Below, piece by piece: positions 1 through 10,228 of a stretch of DNA of 64,000 nt (positions are counted from its first letter, which is position 1; the number at the start of each line of letters is the position of its first letter). The position numbers and the translations under genes are program-made. The notes beneath the pieces are model-generated. The model searched no databases. It saw nothing but the letters and a program-made list of their open reading frames with translations, and had not been told where the DNA came from. Source of the stretch: Nitrospirota bacterium (GTDB lineage: Bacteria > Nitrospirota > Nitrospiria > Nitrospirales > Nitrospiraceae); NCBI GenBank assembly GCA_004296885.1, contig SCVN01000016.1, positions 124,001 through 188,000 of the forward strand, given 5' to 3'.

Positions 1-2391
1 GGGTACGCGGATTTTATGGGGCACCACTGGATCATCCTGGTCCGCATGGATCGGGAGGAGATTCTGGCTCCGATTCGCGCGCTGCTGTGGCGGCTGGGGG
101 TGGTGGGGACGTTGGTGGTCCTGCCGATCCTCGGTTTTCTGTACTGGACCGTCAGGCGTCTGAGGCAGGAATGGACCGTGAGCGAAGGACGGGCCACGGC
201 CATTCAGACGCTGGAAGCGACCATGAGAGAGCTTGCCTGCGAGCCGGACCTCGACGTGTTGTTGACGCGGATGACGGAGGAGGCCCGGACGCTCACCGGA
301 TCCCAATATGCCGCGCTGGGCGTCTTCGATGAAACGGGAGGGGAGCTCGCGCGATTCATCACGTCGGGGATGGACGAGGCGCTCAAACAGCGAATCGGGA
401 AGATGCCGGAAGGCCGAGGCCTGCTCGGGCATCTGGCGGAGCAAGACGGCGTGCTCCGCGTGAAGGACCTGACCCGGCATCCGGCCTCGGTGGGGTTCCC
501 GGACGGCCATCCGATGATGCGCAGCTTCCTCGGCGTGTCCGTGCGCGTGCACGGCCGGATCATGGGACGATTCTACCTGACCGAAAAACAGGGCGCCGAT
601 GAGTTTACGGAGTTGGATGAGCAGATTATGTCCACGCTGGCCCTGGCGGCCGGCGCGGCGATCGAGAAGAATCGACTGATCATCGGGCTCCGGTCAGCCG
701 AGAACCGGTCCCGCACGCTGCTCGAATCCACGAGCGAGGGCATTTACGGGATTGATCGGGAGGGGGGCTGCATTTTTATCAACAAAGCCGGCGCCGCGAT
801 GCTCGGCTATCGGCCGGAGGAAGTCCTGGGCAGAAGCATGCATGCGCTGCTCCATCACAGCCGGGAGGATGGCTCTCCCTATCCGGACGAGGCCTGTCCT
901 ATTTTCAAGGCATCCCAAGCCGGCGTTGCCTGCCGGGTGGATGATGAGGTGTTTTGGCGGAGGGACGGGACGGTGTTCCCGGTAGAGTACTCGGCCGCGC
1001 CCCTCTCCGAGCATGGGTGTGTCGCGGGGGCGGTCGTGGCGTTCACCGATATTGCCCGGCGCAAACAGGTGGAGGCGCAACTCAACGACCTGGCTCACTA
1101 TGATGCGCTCACCGGCTTGCCGAATCGCCGCCTGTTCACGAACCTGTTGCCGAAAGCACTGGCACGCGCCGGCAGGTCGAAACGGATGGTGGCCTTGCTG
1201 TTTCTGGATCTGGATCGCTTCAAACTCATCAACGACACGCTCGGCCATGCCTGCGCCGATCTCCTGCTGAAGGCGTTTGGCGCCAAACTGCAGGGCTGTG
1301 TGAGGACGACGGATACGGTGTCCCGCCTGGGGGGCGATGAATTCACCATCATCCTTGAAGACCTTCCCTGTTCGGATGAGGCCGTGCTGGTGGCCCGCCG
1401 CATCCTCGACGCGCTGATGCTCCCGTTCACGATTGAAGGGCGCGAAGTGTTTGTCGCCAGCAGTATCGGTATTGCACTGTTTCCCTCGGACGCCAAGGAT
1501 GCCGACAGCCTCATGGTCAACGCCGATGCCGCCATGTATGCCGCCAAAGAACGCCGGGGATCGTTCCAGTTCTATGCGCCGGACATGAATAATAGGGCGG
1601 ATGAACGGCTGCGGTTGGAAACGGGGCTGCGGCATGCGCTGCAACGGCAGGAGTTCGTGCTGCACTACCAGCCCCAGATCGATGTCCGGAGCGGGAAGAT
1701 TGTCGGCGTCGAAGCCCTGGCCCGCTGGCAGCATCCGGACCGTGGGCTGGTGCCGCCGAACGATTTTATCCCCTTGGCCGAAGACACGGGCCTGATTGTG
1801 CCGATCGGCGAATGGGTCCTGCGCACGGCCTGCGCGCAAGTCAAGGCCTGGCAGGCGAGCGGGCACCCGCCGCTGCGCCTGGCGGTCAACCTGTCGAACC
1901 GGCAGTTCCTGCAGCCCGACCTCGTCGAGATGATCCGCCGCGTCGTGCAGGAAACGGACTTTGATCCGCACTGCTTGGAGTTGGAGTTGACCGAAAGCCT
2001 GCTGATCCGCAATATGGAACGGACGATCGACGTCTTGCAGTCGTTGCATGGGCTGGGCATTCGACTGTCGATCGATGACTTCGGAACCGGATATTCCTCG
2101 CTGGGCTATCTCAAGCACCTGCCGGTCAATGCCTTGAAAATCGACCAGTCCTTCGTCCGGCATGTCACCACCAGCGCCAAGGATGCCTCGATCGTCAAGG
2201 CGATTATTGCGCTGGCGCGCAGTCTCCAGATGGAGGTGATCGCGGAGGGCGTAGAAACGGAACAGCAGGGAGCCGTCTTGCAAACGGAGCAGTGCTTCGA
2301 AATGCAAGGCTATTATTTCAGTCGCCCGGTGCCGGCCGGCGATCTGGCCGCGTGGCTGACCCAGCGCGAGGGACATGCGTTGGTGTCGTGA
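1..2391 (+). CDS. Membrane GAF-PAS-GGDEF-EAL cyclic-di-GMP signalling protein (5' end outside window)
   Basis: The frame is open to the first base, so the gene starts upstream; the first ATG is at 16 but the preceding codons fit the same protein. Counting from that ATG, a membrane helix lies at about residues 27-46, a GAF domain at 70-215, a PAS domain at 230-350, a GGDEF domain at 360-520 and an EAL domain at 535-785. GGDEF is intact at 439-443 (RLGGDEF), EAL at 566-568 (VEALARW), and DDFGTGYSSL follows near 677, so both the diguanylate cyclase and the phosphodiesterase motifs look complete. The residues before the helix are probably the end of a periplasmic sensor. It lies 54 bases before cheB on the same strand. 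Which activity dominates cannot be told from sequence. Confidence 0.9.
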   Translation, partial: GYADFMGHHWIILVRMDREEILAPIRALLWRLGVVGTLVVLPILGFLYWTVRRLRQEWTVSEGRATAIQTLEATMRELACEPDLDVLLTRMTEEARTLTGSQYAALGVFDETGGELARFITSGMDEALKQRIGKMPEGRGLLGHLAEQDGVLRVKDLTRHPASVGFPDGHPMMRSFLGVSVRVHGRIMGRFYLTEKQGADEFTELDEQIMSTLALAAGAAIEKNRLIIGLRSAENRSRTLLESTSEGIYGIDREGGCIFINKAGAAMLGYRPEEVLGRSMHALLHHSREDGSPYPDEACPIFKASQAGVACRVDDEVFWRRDGTVFPVEYSAAPLSEHGCVAGAVVAFTDIARRKQVEAQLNDLAHYDALTGLPNRRLFTNLLPKALARAGRSKRMVALLFLDLDRFKLINDTLGHACADLLLKAFGAKLQGCVRTTDTVSRLGGDEFTIILEDLPCSDEAVLVARRILDALMLPFTIEGREVFVASSIGIALFPSDAKDADSLMVNADAAMYAAKERRGSFQFYAPDMNNRADERLRLETGLRHALQRQEFVLHYQPQIDVRSGKIVGVEALARWQHPDRGLVPPNDFIPLAEDTGLIVPIGEWVLRTACAQVKAWQASGHPPLRLAVNLSNRQFLQPDLVEMIRRVVQETDFDPHCLELELTESLLIRNMERTIDVLQSLHGLGIRLSIDDFGTGYSSLGYLKHLPVNALKIDQSFVRHVTTSAKDASIVKAIIALARSLQMEVIAEGVETEQQGAVLQTEQCFEMQGYYFSRPVPAGDLAAWLTQREGHALVS

Positions 2392-3540
<1,149 letters not shown>

Positions 3541-4138
3541 CTGCGTGGAAGGTCCGATGATGTCCGCATCACAGGCGAGGCAGACATGAAAGATTTGCCC
3601 GGCGTGCTCTATATCGGGTGAGGCGCAGGCTTGTTGGGAGGCACGGACCGTCGATTGCACGGAGGCAAGTTGAAGCGATCGTGCCGCACCTCGGAGCGTC
3701 AGCCGATGCCTGGCCGCAGCCAGCCGGTGACGAACCGACCGTCGACTTGCCAACACGGAAATATAAAACCGCACGGAATCATGGCCTTACAGCACCACTG
3801 CGTACGACCAGCATTGACGCCGCTGCGTTCTGCCTGTAGTGTGAACGCGTAATGTGTTGAGCCTCGCTGACTGTCCTATCCCTCGCGCTTCTGGTTTCTT
3901 CCTGCGCGTCTGATTCCCCAGTCTCCGCCGCTCCTCGGTCGGGCCTCTCTGAGGCGTGATCGTCATGGGTAACCACTAGGTCCCAGGGTATTCGCATTTC
4001 TCGCTCCGGCATGGGAATGGAGGCGTATGTCTGCCTCGTCAACCGTCCGTTTGGGGGCAGGAACGTCGAGAGTGCTGATCGTGCGGCGGTAGCAAGGGGC
4101 GGAACCACGTTCGAGTCCACACAAGGGAGGTAGGCACC
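3541..4138. other. Intergenic stretch without a recognisable gene
   Basis: About 600 bases between cheB and the first small secreted protein gene. Short frames exist on both strands but none has a good ribosome binding site, signal peptide or familiar motif. I see no tRNA, repeat or clear terminator. A GGGAGG at 4125-4130 belongs to the next gene. Confidence 0.6.
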
Positions 4139-4402
4139 ATGAAAAGCGTATTCCACATCAAACAATCGGTCTTCGTCGCGTCACTCGTGCTGATTCTGGG
4201 GAGCGTCGCGTGGCCGACGCAAGCCGCGGAACCGTTGAGCGGGCTCGGCCTCGTGGCGTCCGGTGCAGTCGAAGATACGCTGCCGGCCTGTCTGGCCAGA
4301 ATTCCCAAGGACGCCAGCGCCGGTCAACGCATGTTTGCCGAGGAAAGCTGCAAGCGGGACGAGGCGGCCCGGGCATCGTTCCAAGCCGTGCCCGGTCGCT
4401 GA
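4139..4402 (+). CDS. Small secreted protein of unknown function
   Basis: An 87-residue protein with a clear Sec signal peptide: a basic start (MKSVFHIK), a hydrophobic core (VFVASLVLILGSVAW) and a cleavage site after TQAA. The mature part is about 58 residues, with two cysteines (LPACLARIP and EESCKRDE), enough for one disulfide. The start is fixed by GGGAGG eight bases upstream. I do not recognise the family. It is the first of several small exported proteins on this strand, which suggests a periplasmic or envelope role. Confidence 0.7.
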   Translation: MKSVFHIKQSVFVASLVLILGSVAWPTQAAEPLSGLGLVASGAVEDTLPACLARIPKDASAGQRMFAEESCKRDEAARASFQAVPGR

Positions 4403-4787
4403 GCACGCGCGTTGCCTCCTGCTGGTGAGGCCAGGCACGTGGCCGTGGGGCATCTTGTGCTGAGGAGAGGCCGACAGGCGGCGGATCTTCCTGTGCCGGC
4501 AGGCTCCGAGGGCACGTGTGTCGTCATGCTTTGTTGGGGCGGCGGCAGAAAGGGCAATCGTGAACGATGCGCAGATGATAATTCCCTGGATCACGCACCA
4601 TCCTTTGTCGGCCTCCGCCATCCTCTTTGGTGGGGCCATAGGTGCGGTGTTGCTGTACACGTATGTCTATGACTATGGAATGCTGACCCATCGAGTCGCG
4701 GCTGTGGCGGGCAGACTTCCCGGTGACGCATCGGGATCGTCCCTGGCCGAGCCAAGTGTGGCGACGTCGCTGAAAGGAGTGCCAGTC
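4403..4787. other. Gap that may encode an N-terminal membrane segment of the next frame
   Basis: The frame of the next gene stays open upstream to at least 4518 without a stop. From an ATG at 4575 it would encode a believable membrane helix (SASAILFGGAIGAVLLYTYV). No ribosome binding site precedes 4575, and a much better start lies at 4788, so I treat this stretch as probably non-coding. If it is coding, the downstream product would be a 179-residue protein with two hydrophobic segments. Confidence 0.4.
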
Positions 4788-5114
4788 ATGAAACTCTCTA
4801 CGATCGTGCTGACAGGGCTCGTGTTGGTCGGGACGGCCTCGCTGGTTCTGGCGAATCCGGCGCTGCTGCCCAAACATCCCGGCTATCCGGCTCGCGGGAA
4901 TGCCAATGATGCAGGGCAGGTCAACCTGACGCAGACGCAGTCCCTCAAGGCTTCGGCCGCGTCGGAGGATGCGCATACGGGCCAGGCGCTCGCGGACTCG
5001 AATAACGGCAGAAAGCTGCAGTCGCAAGGCGCCGGCCGACTGCCGACGGTGCAAGGACCCAACATCAAAATCATGCCGCCGGTCGCCGAAGCAACGCGCA
5101 TGCCCAAGAACTAG
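4788..5114 (+). CDS. Small secreted protein of unknown function
   Basis: A 108-residue protein. The ATG at 4788 is preferred because GAAAGGAG lies 12 bases upstream and the first residues form a signal peptide (MKLSTIVLTGLVLVGTASLVLA, cleavage likely after LVLA). The mature chain is polar, rich in alanine, asparagine and glutamine, without cysteine, and looks disordered; a proline-rich tail ends in MPKN. No family recognised. The same frame continues open upstream (see the preceding gap), so a longer product from 4575 cannot be excluded. Confidence 0.65.
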   Translation: MKLSTIVLTGLVLVGTASLVLANPALLPKHPGYPARGNANDAGQVNLTQTQSLKASAASEDAHTGQALADSNNGRKLQSQGAGRLPTVQGPNIKIMPPVAEATRMPKN

Positions 5115-5236
5115 CCGTCGATTCGCGCAAGAGGAAGGCCGTTCTCCGAATGGCTTTTCCCCATACGCCACGGTCCGGTTGCAGGGGGCCCCGCAACCAG
5201 ACCTCCATCTTTCGGCCTCACATCAAGGAGCAGGAC

Positions 5237-5563
5237 ATGATGCACACGACACGTATCGCGGTAGGAATCGCCATGGGAGTAACATTGGTCGTGGGCGGGC
5301 TCGTCTGGAGCAAGGACCGAGGCCAGGATAAACAGGAGGAGAACAAGCAGGTGGTGGCGATGGCGACGGTGGCCACCGTCACCGTCGAGCAAGCCATCAA
5401 GACTGCGCTCGAGAACTTTCCCGGCAAGGTGATCGAGGCCGAGTTGGGGAAGAAACAGGACAAGACGGTGTGGGAAGTTGAGATCCTGACGGCCGAGCAG
5501 GGCCTCATGGTCGTGCATATCGATGCCGGCTCTGGCTTGGTCATCAACACCGAGGAGAAATAG
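5237..5563 (+). CDS. PepSY-domain periplasmic protein
   Basis: A 108-residue protein with an N-terminal export signal or anchor (MMHTTRIAVGIAMGVTLVVGGLVW) and one PepSY domain at about 45-108: VEQAIKTALENFPGKVIEAEL, then the strands VWEVEIL and GLMVVHIDAGSGLVI. PepSY domains are small periplasmic or extracytoplasmic modules often linked to inhibition or regulation of proteases, but no peptidase is adjacent. AAGGAG at 5224-5229 sets the start; a second ATG follows directly. Part of the run of small exported proteins. Confidence 0.8.
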   Translation: MMHTTRIAVGIAMGVTLVVGGLVWSKDRGQDKQEENKQVVAMATVATVTVEQAIKTALENFPGKVIEAELGKKQDKTVWEVEILTAEQGLMVVHIDAGSGLVINTEEK

Positions 5564-5678
5564 GCCGGACCAACTCCGACGCCTGCAGTGTGGGCAGGAC
5601 CTGCGGGCGTCGGAAAGCCATAGCGCTGCCGCAGGACAGGATGATCCCCAGTTTGCGGGAACGACGAGGAGATGGGTG

Positions 5679-5870
5679 ATGACACCCGAAGAGCGCATCG
5701 CGAATATGACGAAAGCGATCCAGCAAGCCATCAAGGTGATGGGGGATCGGTTCGGATCGACGGAAGGCGACGTTGCGAGGGCGATTGAGGCGCTGAAGGT
5801 CTCGCTGCAGGCGTCATCGGACCAGGCTCCCAAACCGCCTGCCCAGCCAGTCGGCCAACCGATCGGATAG
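5679..5870 (+). CDS. Small protein of unknown function
   Basis: A 63-residue protein (MTPEERIANMTKAIQQ...) with a helical first 48 residues and a proline/glutamine tail (PKPPAQPVGQP). No signal peptide or membrane segment, so probably cytoplasmic. GAGGAGA seven bases before the ATG supports the start; a GTG one codon earlier is an alternative. Family not recognised. It sits between the PepSY gene and the RRM gene on the same strand. Confidence 0.55.
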   Translation: MTPEERIANMTKAIQQAIKVMGDRFGSTEGDVARAIEALKVSLQASSDQAPKPPAQPVGQPIG

Positions 5871-6022
5871 CACGTCACGAACAGGACCGGTCGGACTCGT
5901 GTGCGCGCGAGCCGAATCCGGCGGTCTCAAGCAACCGAGCGTGGTGAACATCTTCACGCAGTCCTCAGTGTACCCGAGGTCTGCACCGGAGCAGTGCCGA
6001 GGCGCGCTCGATGGGGAACGTC

Positions 6023-6262
6023 ATGGCGGAGAGGATATATGTGGGGGGCTTGTCGGACCTCGTCACGGACAAGCAATTGGGCGAACTGTGTGCTCCGCAC
6101 GGGACGGTCAAGTCGGCGCTTGTGATCACCGATCAGTGGACAGGCAAGTCACGCGGGTATGGGTTTGTCGAGATGGGATCGGCGGAGGAGAGTCAAAACG
6201 TCGTCGCCGCGCTCAATGCCATCCTGCTGGAGGGGCAGAGGCTGCGATGTTTCTTGGCCTAA
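6023..6262 (+). CDS. RRM-domain RNA-binding protein
   Basis: A 79-residue single RNA recognition motif of the small bacterial (cyanobacterial Rbp-like) type. RNP2 is IYVGGL (5-10) and RNP1 is KSRGYGFVEM (around 46-55), with the aromatic residues that stack on RNA bases. The fold runs almost to the stop: the last strand reads LRCFLA and then stops, whereas relatives usually continue with a basic or glycine-rich tail. Reading on in another frame gives DVSWPNPMPVPQ, so a frameshift near the end is possible but not shown. Such proteins are often cold-induced. Start chosen at MAERIYVGG. Confidence 0.85.
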   Translation: MAERIYVGGLSDLVTDKQLGELCAPHGTVKSALVITDQWTGKSRGYGFVEMGSAEESQNVVAALNAILLEGQRLRCFLA

Positions 6263-6351
6263 TCCGATGCCGGTGCCGCAGACCGTCTGCCGTCGAATCT
6301 CGTCGGGCGCGGCGCCGTGCCCGACGTTGACACAGTCTGGCAGGCACGACG

Positions 6352-7719
6352 TCAGGCGCTCGGCCGTATGTCATTCAGGTCGGGCATAGTGATCAACAGG
6401 CGTTGGTCGCCGGTCTGTCCGATGATGGACAGGGCCGCCTGAACCAGGAACCGCCGGCCGCTTTTTCGCAGTCCCTGCAGTTGCACGGCCAGAGGTTTCC
6501 CCGAAGTCCCTTGCGGGTCGGCTTCCTGCCGAAGTTGGGCCACGACGCGCAGCCAATCCGGCTCGGCGATCAAGAGGGTGATCGGTTTTCCCGCAACCGC
6601 AACCGCGTCGTACTCAAATCCTTGCAACGCGGGTTCGTTGATCGCCTCGATGCGGCCGTCCGGCTGAGTCAGAATGATGGGCATAGGGGAAGCCTGGATC
6701 AGCCCCCTGGCGCTCTGTTCGGTCTTCAGCCATGCGTGTAAGGTCCGTTGCAGCAAGGCGGTGCGTTCAGCCACTTGCTCCTTGAGCTTCACGTTTGTCC
6801 ATTGCAACTCGCCGTGCTGCCGCTTGATGATCTGTTCCATCTCGGCAAACGCTTTCCACAAAGACTTGACCTCGTCGCGTGACTCCGAGCCCCGCGCGCC
6901 GTGGGGTTCGGTCGAAGACGGCAGTCCGGTCGATCCGGTTAGCAGTGTTTTCATAAGCCGGGTGAGCACGCCCAGCGGCTTGGTCACAATCCGGTGCACC
7001 CCGTACCAGATCACGCCCACGAGCAAGATGCAGATGCCCGCCCCCCACATCAACAGCATGCCTTCGTCTCGGCGCACTTTGATGAGCCAGGACTCGATGG
7101 GGATTTGGATCTCCATGCCGCCCATCAGATCGTTCAATTGGAAATCATGCTTGGGGCTGTCGGGGTGTGCGTTGTGGCAGTCGACACAGACTTGCGCGGA
7201 GGCGAAGTCGCCCTTCATGAACCGCAAGGTCCGTTGTCCGTTGACCACTTCGATCCGGCTGAAGACGCCGTCGCGGTGCTGGGAGAGATAGGCGAAGCTT
7301 TCCTGCTGAAACGGATCGCGAAGGCCCTGGTTCTTATTGATGGGCCAGGGGCTCAGGAGTGCCGCGGTGTAATGCTTCTGGCTGTCGCGGATCGCTTCGG
7401 ACACTTCCCGCAGAAACGTGACCGGCAGGGGAACGGCTCCGGGCATGTCATGGTAGCGATCCGTCACCGCGACGCCGTTTTGCGCGATGAGGGGAATCAC
7501 GACCGTGGCATAGTAGGTCCGGTCCGCCATGATTTGGGTGGCAACCATCTGCGCCTGTTGCCTGACGGACTCTTCCACCCTGGCCATATCGCGGTGCCAG
7601 GCAAAGTACCATTCGAGGGCGAGGACGAATCCGGCAATGATCGGGAGGAGCAGAATGACGAGCTTGGTGCCGACGGACCGTTCACGCACCCATTGAAGAC
7701 CGGGAAGGGGCATCAGCAT
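6352..7719 (-). CDS. Membrane sensor with Tll0287-type c-haem domain and PAS domain, no output domain
   Basis: A 455-residue protein. A first membrane helix at about 18-38 is followed by a periplasmic domain of the DUF3365/Tll0287-like family that holds a c-type haem motif: C178-V-D-C181-H182. A second helix lies at about 224-243, then a HAMP-like stretch, a coiled coil (about 290-335) and a PAS domain (335-450). There is no histidine kinase, GGDEF or receptor-signalling domain after the PAS. The known family senses redox state or small ligands through its haem. Output must therefore pass through a partner protein. It is convergent with the RRM gene and divergent from the DHS-like gene. Confidence 0.85.
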   Translation of the reverse strand: MLMPLPGLQWVRERSVGTKLVILLLPIIAGFVLALEWYFAWHRDMARVEESVRQQAQMVATQIMADRTYYATVVIPLIAQNGVAVTDRYHDMPGAVPLPVTFLREVSEAIRDSQKHYTAALLSPWPINKNQGLRDPFQQESFAYLSQHRDGVFSRIEVVNGQRTLRFMKGDFASAQVCVDCHNAHPDSPKHDFQLNDLMGGMEIQIPIESWLIKVRRDEGMLLMWGAGICILLVGVIWYGVHRIVTKPLGVLTRLMKTLLTGSTGLPSSTEPHGARGSESRDEVKSLWKAFAEMEQIIKRQHGELQWTNVKLKEQVAERTALLQRTLHAWLKTEQSARGLIQASPMPIILTQPDGRIEAINEPALQGFEYDAVAVAGKPITLLIAEPDWLRVVAQLRQEADPQGTSGKPLAVQLQGLRKSGRRFLVQAALSIIGQTGDQRLLITMPDLNDIRPSA

Positions 7720-7895
7720 TCACCACAGGTCTGCGATGCATCATCGCAGGTTCCGGTGTATTGTCAAGCGAAGACACGGTAACGAGCATGACCCTGCGGT
7801 GCGGCGTTGGGTTGAATTGACGCGCAGCAGAGGGGTTGTGTATAAGGAATGTACGCGCCGCAGTGTGCGCAGCAGGACTCGAGGAGCAGCTGTCT

Positions 7896-8993
7896 ATGCA
7901 ACCGCGAGAGTTTCACGACGGGGCCCAAGACGGGCTTGAAGCGCTGGAGTCGCTCGATCCCGAACGCATCCGATCGTTTTCGGACCTGCTGGTCGCGATG
8001 CGGAAGACCGCGTTCGGCGGGCGCCGTCTCGGCGAGGCGTTCGAGGTGCTCTGGGCCATGATCGAAGACCCGGACTGCCATGTCGTGCTGACCCTGTCCG
8101 GCGCGATGACCATCGCCAAGATGGGCAAGATCATCAGCGGCATGATCGATCACGGGATGGTCCAGGCCGTGGTGTCGACCGGCGCGCTCATCGCGCATGG
8201 GCTCAGCGAGTCGGTGGGGAAGACCCATTACCGGCACGATCCGGCCATGACCGATCAGGACCTGTTTCAGAAAGGCTACAACCGCGTCTACGACACGCTG
8301 GAGATGGAATCCAACCTGAATTATGTCGAGCAGGTCGTTTCGCGGACGCTCAAGCGGATTTCTCCCGATCAACTGCTGTCGTCCGAGATGCTGACCCGCG
8401 AGTTGGGCCAGACCCTGGTCGAGGAGCATGAGGGAACCGGCATCCTCAAGAGCGCCTACATCAAGAACGTGCCGGTCTATATCCCGGCGTTTACCGATTC
8501 CGAGATGGGGCTCGACGTGGCGACCTGGGCGATGGGGCGGGCGCTGGATCGGGCCCGCAGCCAGGCCAAGGACGATGCCGCGGTGCTGCGCGCCTTGCAC
8601 CAGGTGCAGCCCTCCTTCAATCCCTATCTGGACTTGAACAGTTATGCCGACCGGATGCTGTCCGCCAAGCGGCTGGGCATCGTGACGATCGGCGGCGGGG
8701 TGCCCAGGAATTGGGCCCAGCAAGTCGCCCCCTACGTGGAGATCAGCAATGTCCGGTTGGGCCTGGACGTCAAGCCGCCGCGCTTCCAGTACGGGGTCCG
8801 GATCTGCCCGGAGCCGGATTACTGGGGGGGGCTCAGCGGCTGCACCTACCAGGAAGGCATTTCCTGGGGGAAGTTCGTGCCTCCCGAGGAAGGCGGCCGG
8901 TTTGCGGAAGTGTTGAGCGATGCGACGGTGGTCTGGCCGCTCTTGATGGTGGGCCTGCTGGAACGATTGCGTCACAAACCGGCCCAGTCCTGA
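7896..8993 (+). CDS. Deoxyhypusine synthase-like protein, possible homospermidine synthase
   Basis: A 365-residue NAD-dependent enzyme of the deoxyhypusine synthase fold. The family's catalytic lysine is present: K326 in GISWGKF corresponds to the lysine that forms an imine with the aminobutyl group in the human enzyme. Nucleotide-binding features such as LTLSGAMTIAKMGKII, STGALIAHGL and TIGGGVPRNW are conserved. Bacteria lack eIF5A, the normal substrate; some bacterial members are known or proposed to make homospermidine from putrescine. Arginine decarboxylase and agmatinase, which make putrescine, lie 3-5 kb downstream on the same strand, supporting a polyamine role. GAGGAG at 7881-7886 sets the start. 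Substrate is inference. Confidence 0.85.
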   Translation: MQPREFHDGAQDGLEALESLDPERIRSFSDLLVAMRKTAFGGRRLGEAFEVLWAMIEDPDCHVVLTLSGAMTIAKMGKIISGMIDHGMVQAVVSTGALIAHGLSESVGKTHYRHDPAMTDQDLFQKGYNRVYDTLEMESNLNYVEQVVSRTLKRISPDQLLSSEMLTRELGQTLVEEHEGTGILKSAYIKNVPVYIPAFTDSEMGLDVATWAMGRALDRARSQAKDDAAVLRALHQVQPSFNPYLDLNSYADRMLSAKRLGIVTIGGGVPRNWAQQVAPYVEISNVRLGLDVKPPRFQYGVRICPEPDYWGGLSGCTYQEGISWGKFVPPEEGGRFAEVLSDATVVWPLLMVGLLERLRHKPAQS

Positions 8994-9035
8994 GCCGAGC
9001 CAAGCGGTACGCGCCTGGCGGGACCCTCGATCCGG

Positions 9036-9410
9036 ATGAAGATGCCCGCACCACGCCCTGTCCCACCCCCGTACAGTACCGACCCGGCGCGGTTGGCGCG
9101 CGAGGTGGTCGTGGAGACCTGTCGCGCCGGGGGGCCCGGCGGCCAGCATCGCAACGTGACGGATTCGGCGGTGCGGCTGCTGCATGTACCCTCGGGTGTG
9201 CAGGTGACGGCGAGCGAGTCGCGCTCGCAGCACCGCAACCGGGCGGTGGCCTGGGAGCGGCTGATCGCCAGGCTGGAGCGGTTGAACCGGGTGCCGGCCA
9301 AGCGGGTACCGACACGGCGGTCGAAAGGCGCGGTCGAACGTCGGTTGGCCGAAAAGAAACGGCGCCAGGCGGCCAAGCGGCTGCGCACCACCGCGCGAAA
9401 CGAAGAATAA
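9036..9410 (+). CDS. Class I release-factor-like GGQ protein
   Basis: A 124-residue stand-alone catalytic domain of peptide chain release factors. The GGQ loop (RAGGPGGQHRN) that hydrolyses peptidyl-tRNA is intact. The rest, AVRLLHVPSGVQVTASESRSQHRNRAVAWERL, matches domain 3 of release factors, and a basic C-terminal tail (KKRRQAAKRLRTTAR) resembles the ribosome-binding tail of ArfB/YaeJ. There is no codon-recognition domain. A role in rescue of stalled ribosomes is likely but the exact subfamily is not clear. It starts 42 bases after the DHS-like gene and is probably co-transcribed. Confidence 0.8.
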   Translation: MKMPAPRPVPPPYSTDPARLAREVVVETCRAGGPGGQHRNVTDSAVRLLHVPSGVQVTASESRSQHRNRAVAWERLIARLERLNRVPAKRVPTRRSKGAVERRLAEKKRRQAAKRLRTTARNEE

Positions 9411-9444
9411 CAGACGGTACTAAGGCAGCGGTAACAGGGGACAC

Positions 9445-10140
9445 GTGAAAAGAACAGAACCGACGACATTGTCAAAACCCCGCCTACATCCGAGGCGGCC
9501 ACGGTGGCATGGCTCCCTGTGCCTTGTGACGGTTGTCCTCTTGATGACCGCAGCGGACGTGCGCGGGGAGGGCCTGGATTTTCTGCTGCGCGAAGACGGC
9601 CGGCTGCGAGGCAACGTCAAGGCGCCGGTGACTCTCATCGAATATTCCGACTTCACCTGCGGGTTCTGCCAAAAGTGGTTTCAGGAAACCTGGCCGCGCA
9701 TTCAGGCCAAGTATGTGGACACCGGCAAGGTCCGGTTTTCCTATCGGGACTTTCCGAGGGCGTTCCAGGGGCCGGGACTGGACGGGGCGCTCGCATCCCG
9801 TTGTGCCGGCGAGCAGAACCGGTACTGGGCCATGCACGATGAGTTGTGGGGCGACCGGCGGCTCGGCGCGGAAGACCTGCAACGCCACGCCAAAGCTATC
9901 AAGCTGGATCTGCCGGCCTTCTCCAAATGTATGCGCGAAGAGCGCCACACGGATGACATCTTTCGGGATCGGGCGGAGGGGACGATTTTGGGTTTCCGGG
10001 GGACGCCGGGATTCGTTCTTGTTCGGACCGACTCGTCCGAGAAGGATCCGCCGGTGGTCATCCCTGGCGCCTTCCCGTTCGACGTGTTTGAGGAGCAGAT
10101 CGATCGCCTGTTGGGGGAAGGGGCAAAAGGGAAGCGTTGA
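9445..10140 (+). CDS. DsbA-family thiol-disulfide oxidoreductase
   Basis: A 231-residue exported protein. After a long basic N-region (KPRLHPRRPRWH) there is a hydrophobic stretch at about 24-37 acting as signal or anchor. The thioredoxin fold carries C72-G-F-C75 (SDFTCGFCQKW) and a cis-proline in FRGTPGF. The inserted helical domain and the pattern around CAGEQNRYWAMHDELW match the DsbA/ScoI-like group (thioredoxin_4), which handles disulfides of periplasmic proteins, including c-type cytochromes. A third and fourth cysteine (SRCAGE, FSKCMRE) are present. Same strand as its neighbours. Confidence 0.85.
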   Translation: MKRTEPTTLSKPRLHPRRPRWHGSLCLVTVVLLMTAADVRGEGLDFLLREDGRLRGNVKAPVTLIEYSDFTCGFCQKWFQETWPRIQAKYVDTGKVRFSYRDFPRAFQGPGLDGALASRCAGEQNRYWAMHDELWGDRRLGAEDLQRHAKAIKLDLPAFSKCMREERHTDDIFRDRAEGTILGFRGTPGFVLVRTDSSEKDPPVVIPGAFPFDVFEEQIDRLLGEGAKGKR

Positions 10141-10228
10141 GTCGGCTCGGGAGTTGAATTCCCTGCGCGGGGAGCCTATGCTCTCCGGCAGGACCCGCAT
10201 CATCGCGGGAGCACATGGGAAAGGAATC

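Noticed and set aside
3618-3852. Two overlapping short frames after cheB
   Set aside because: No ribosome site, signal or motif; both end by chance in a composition-biased gap.
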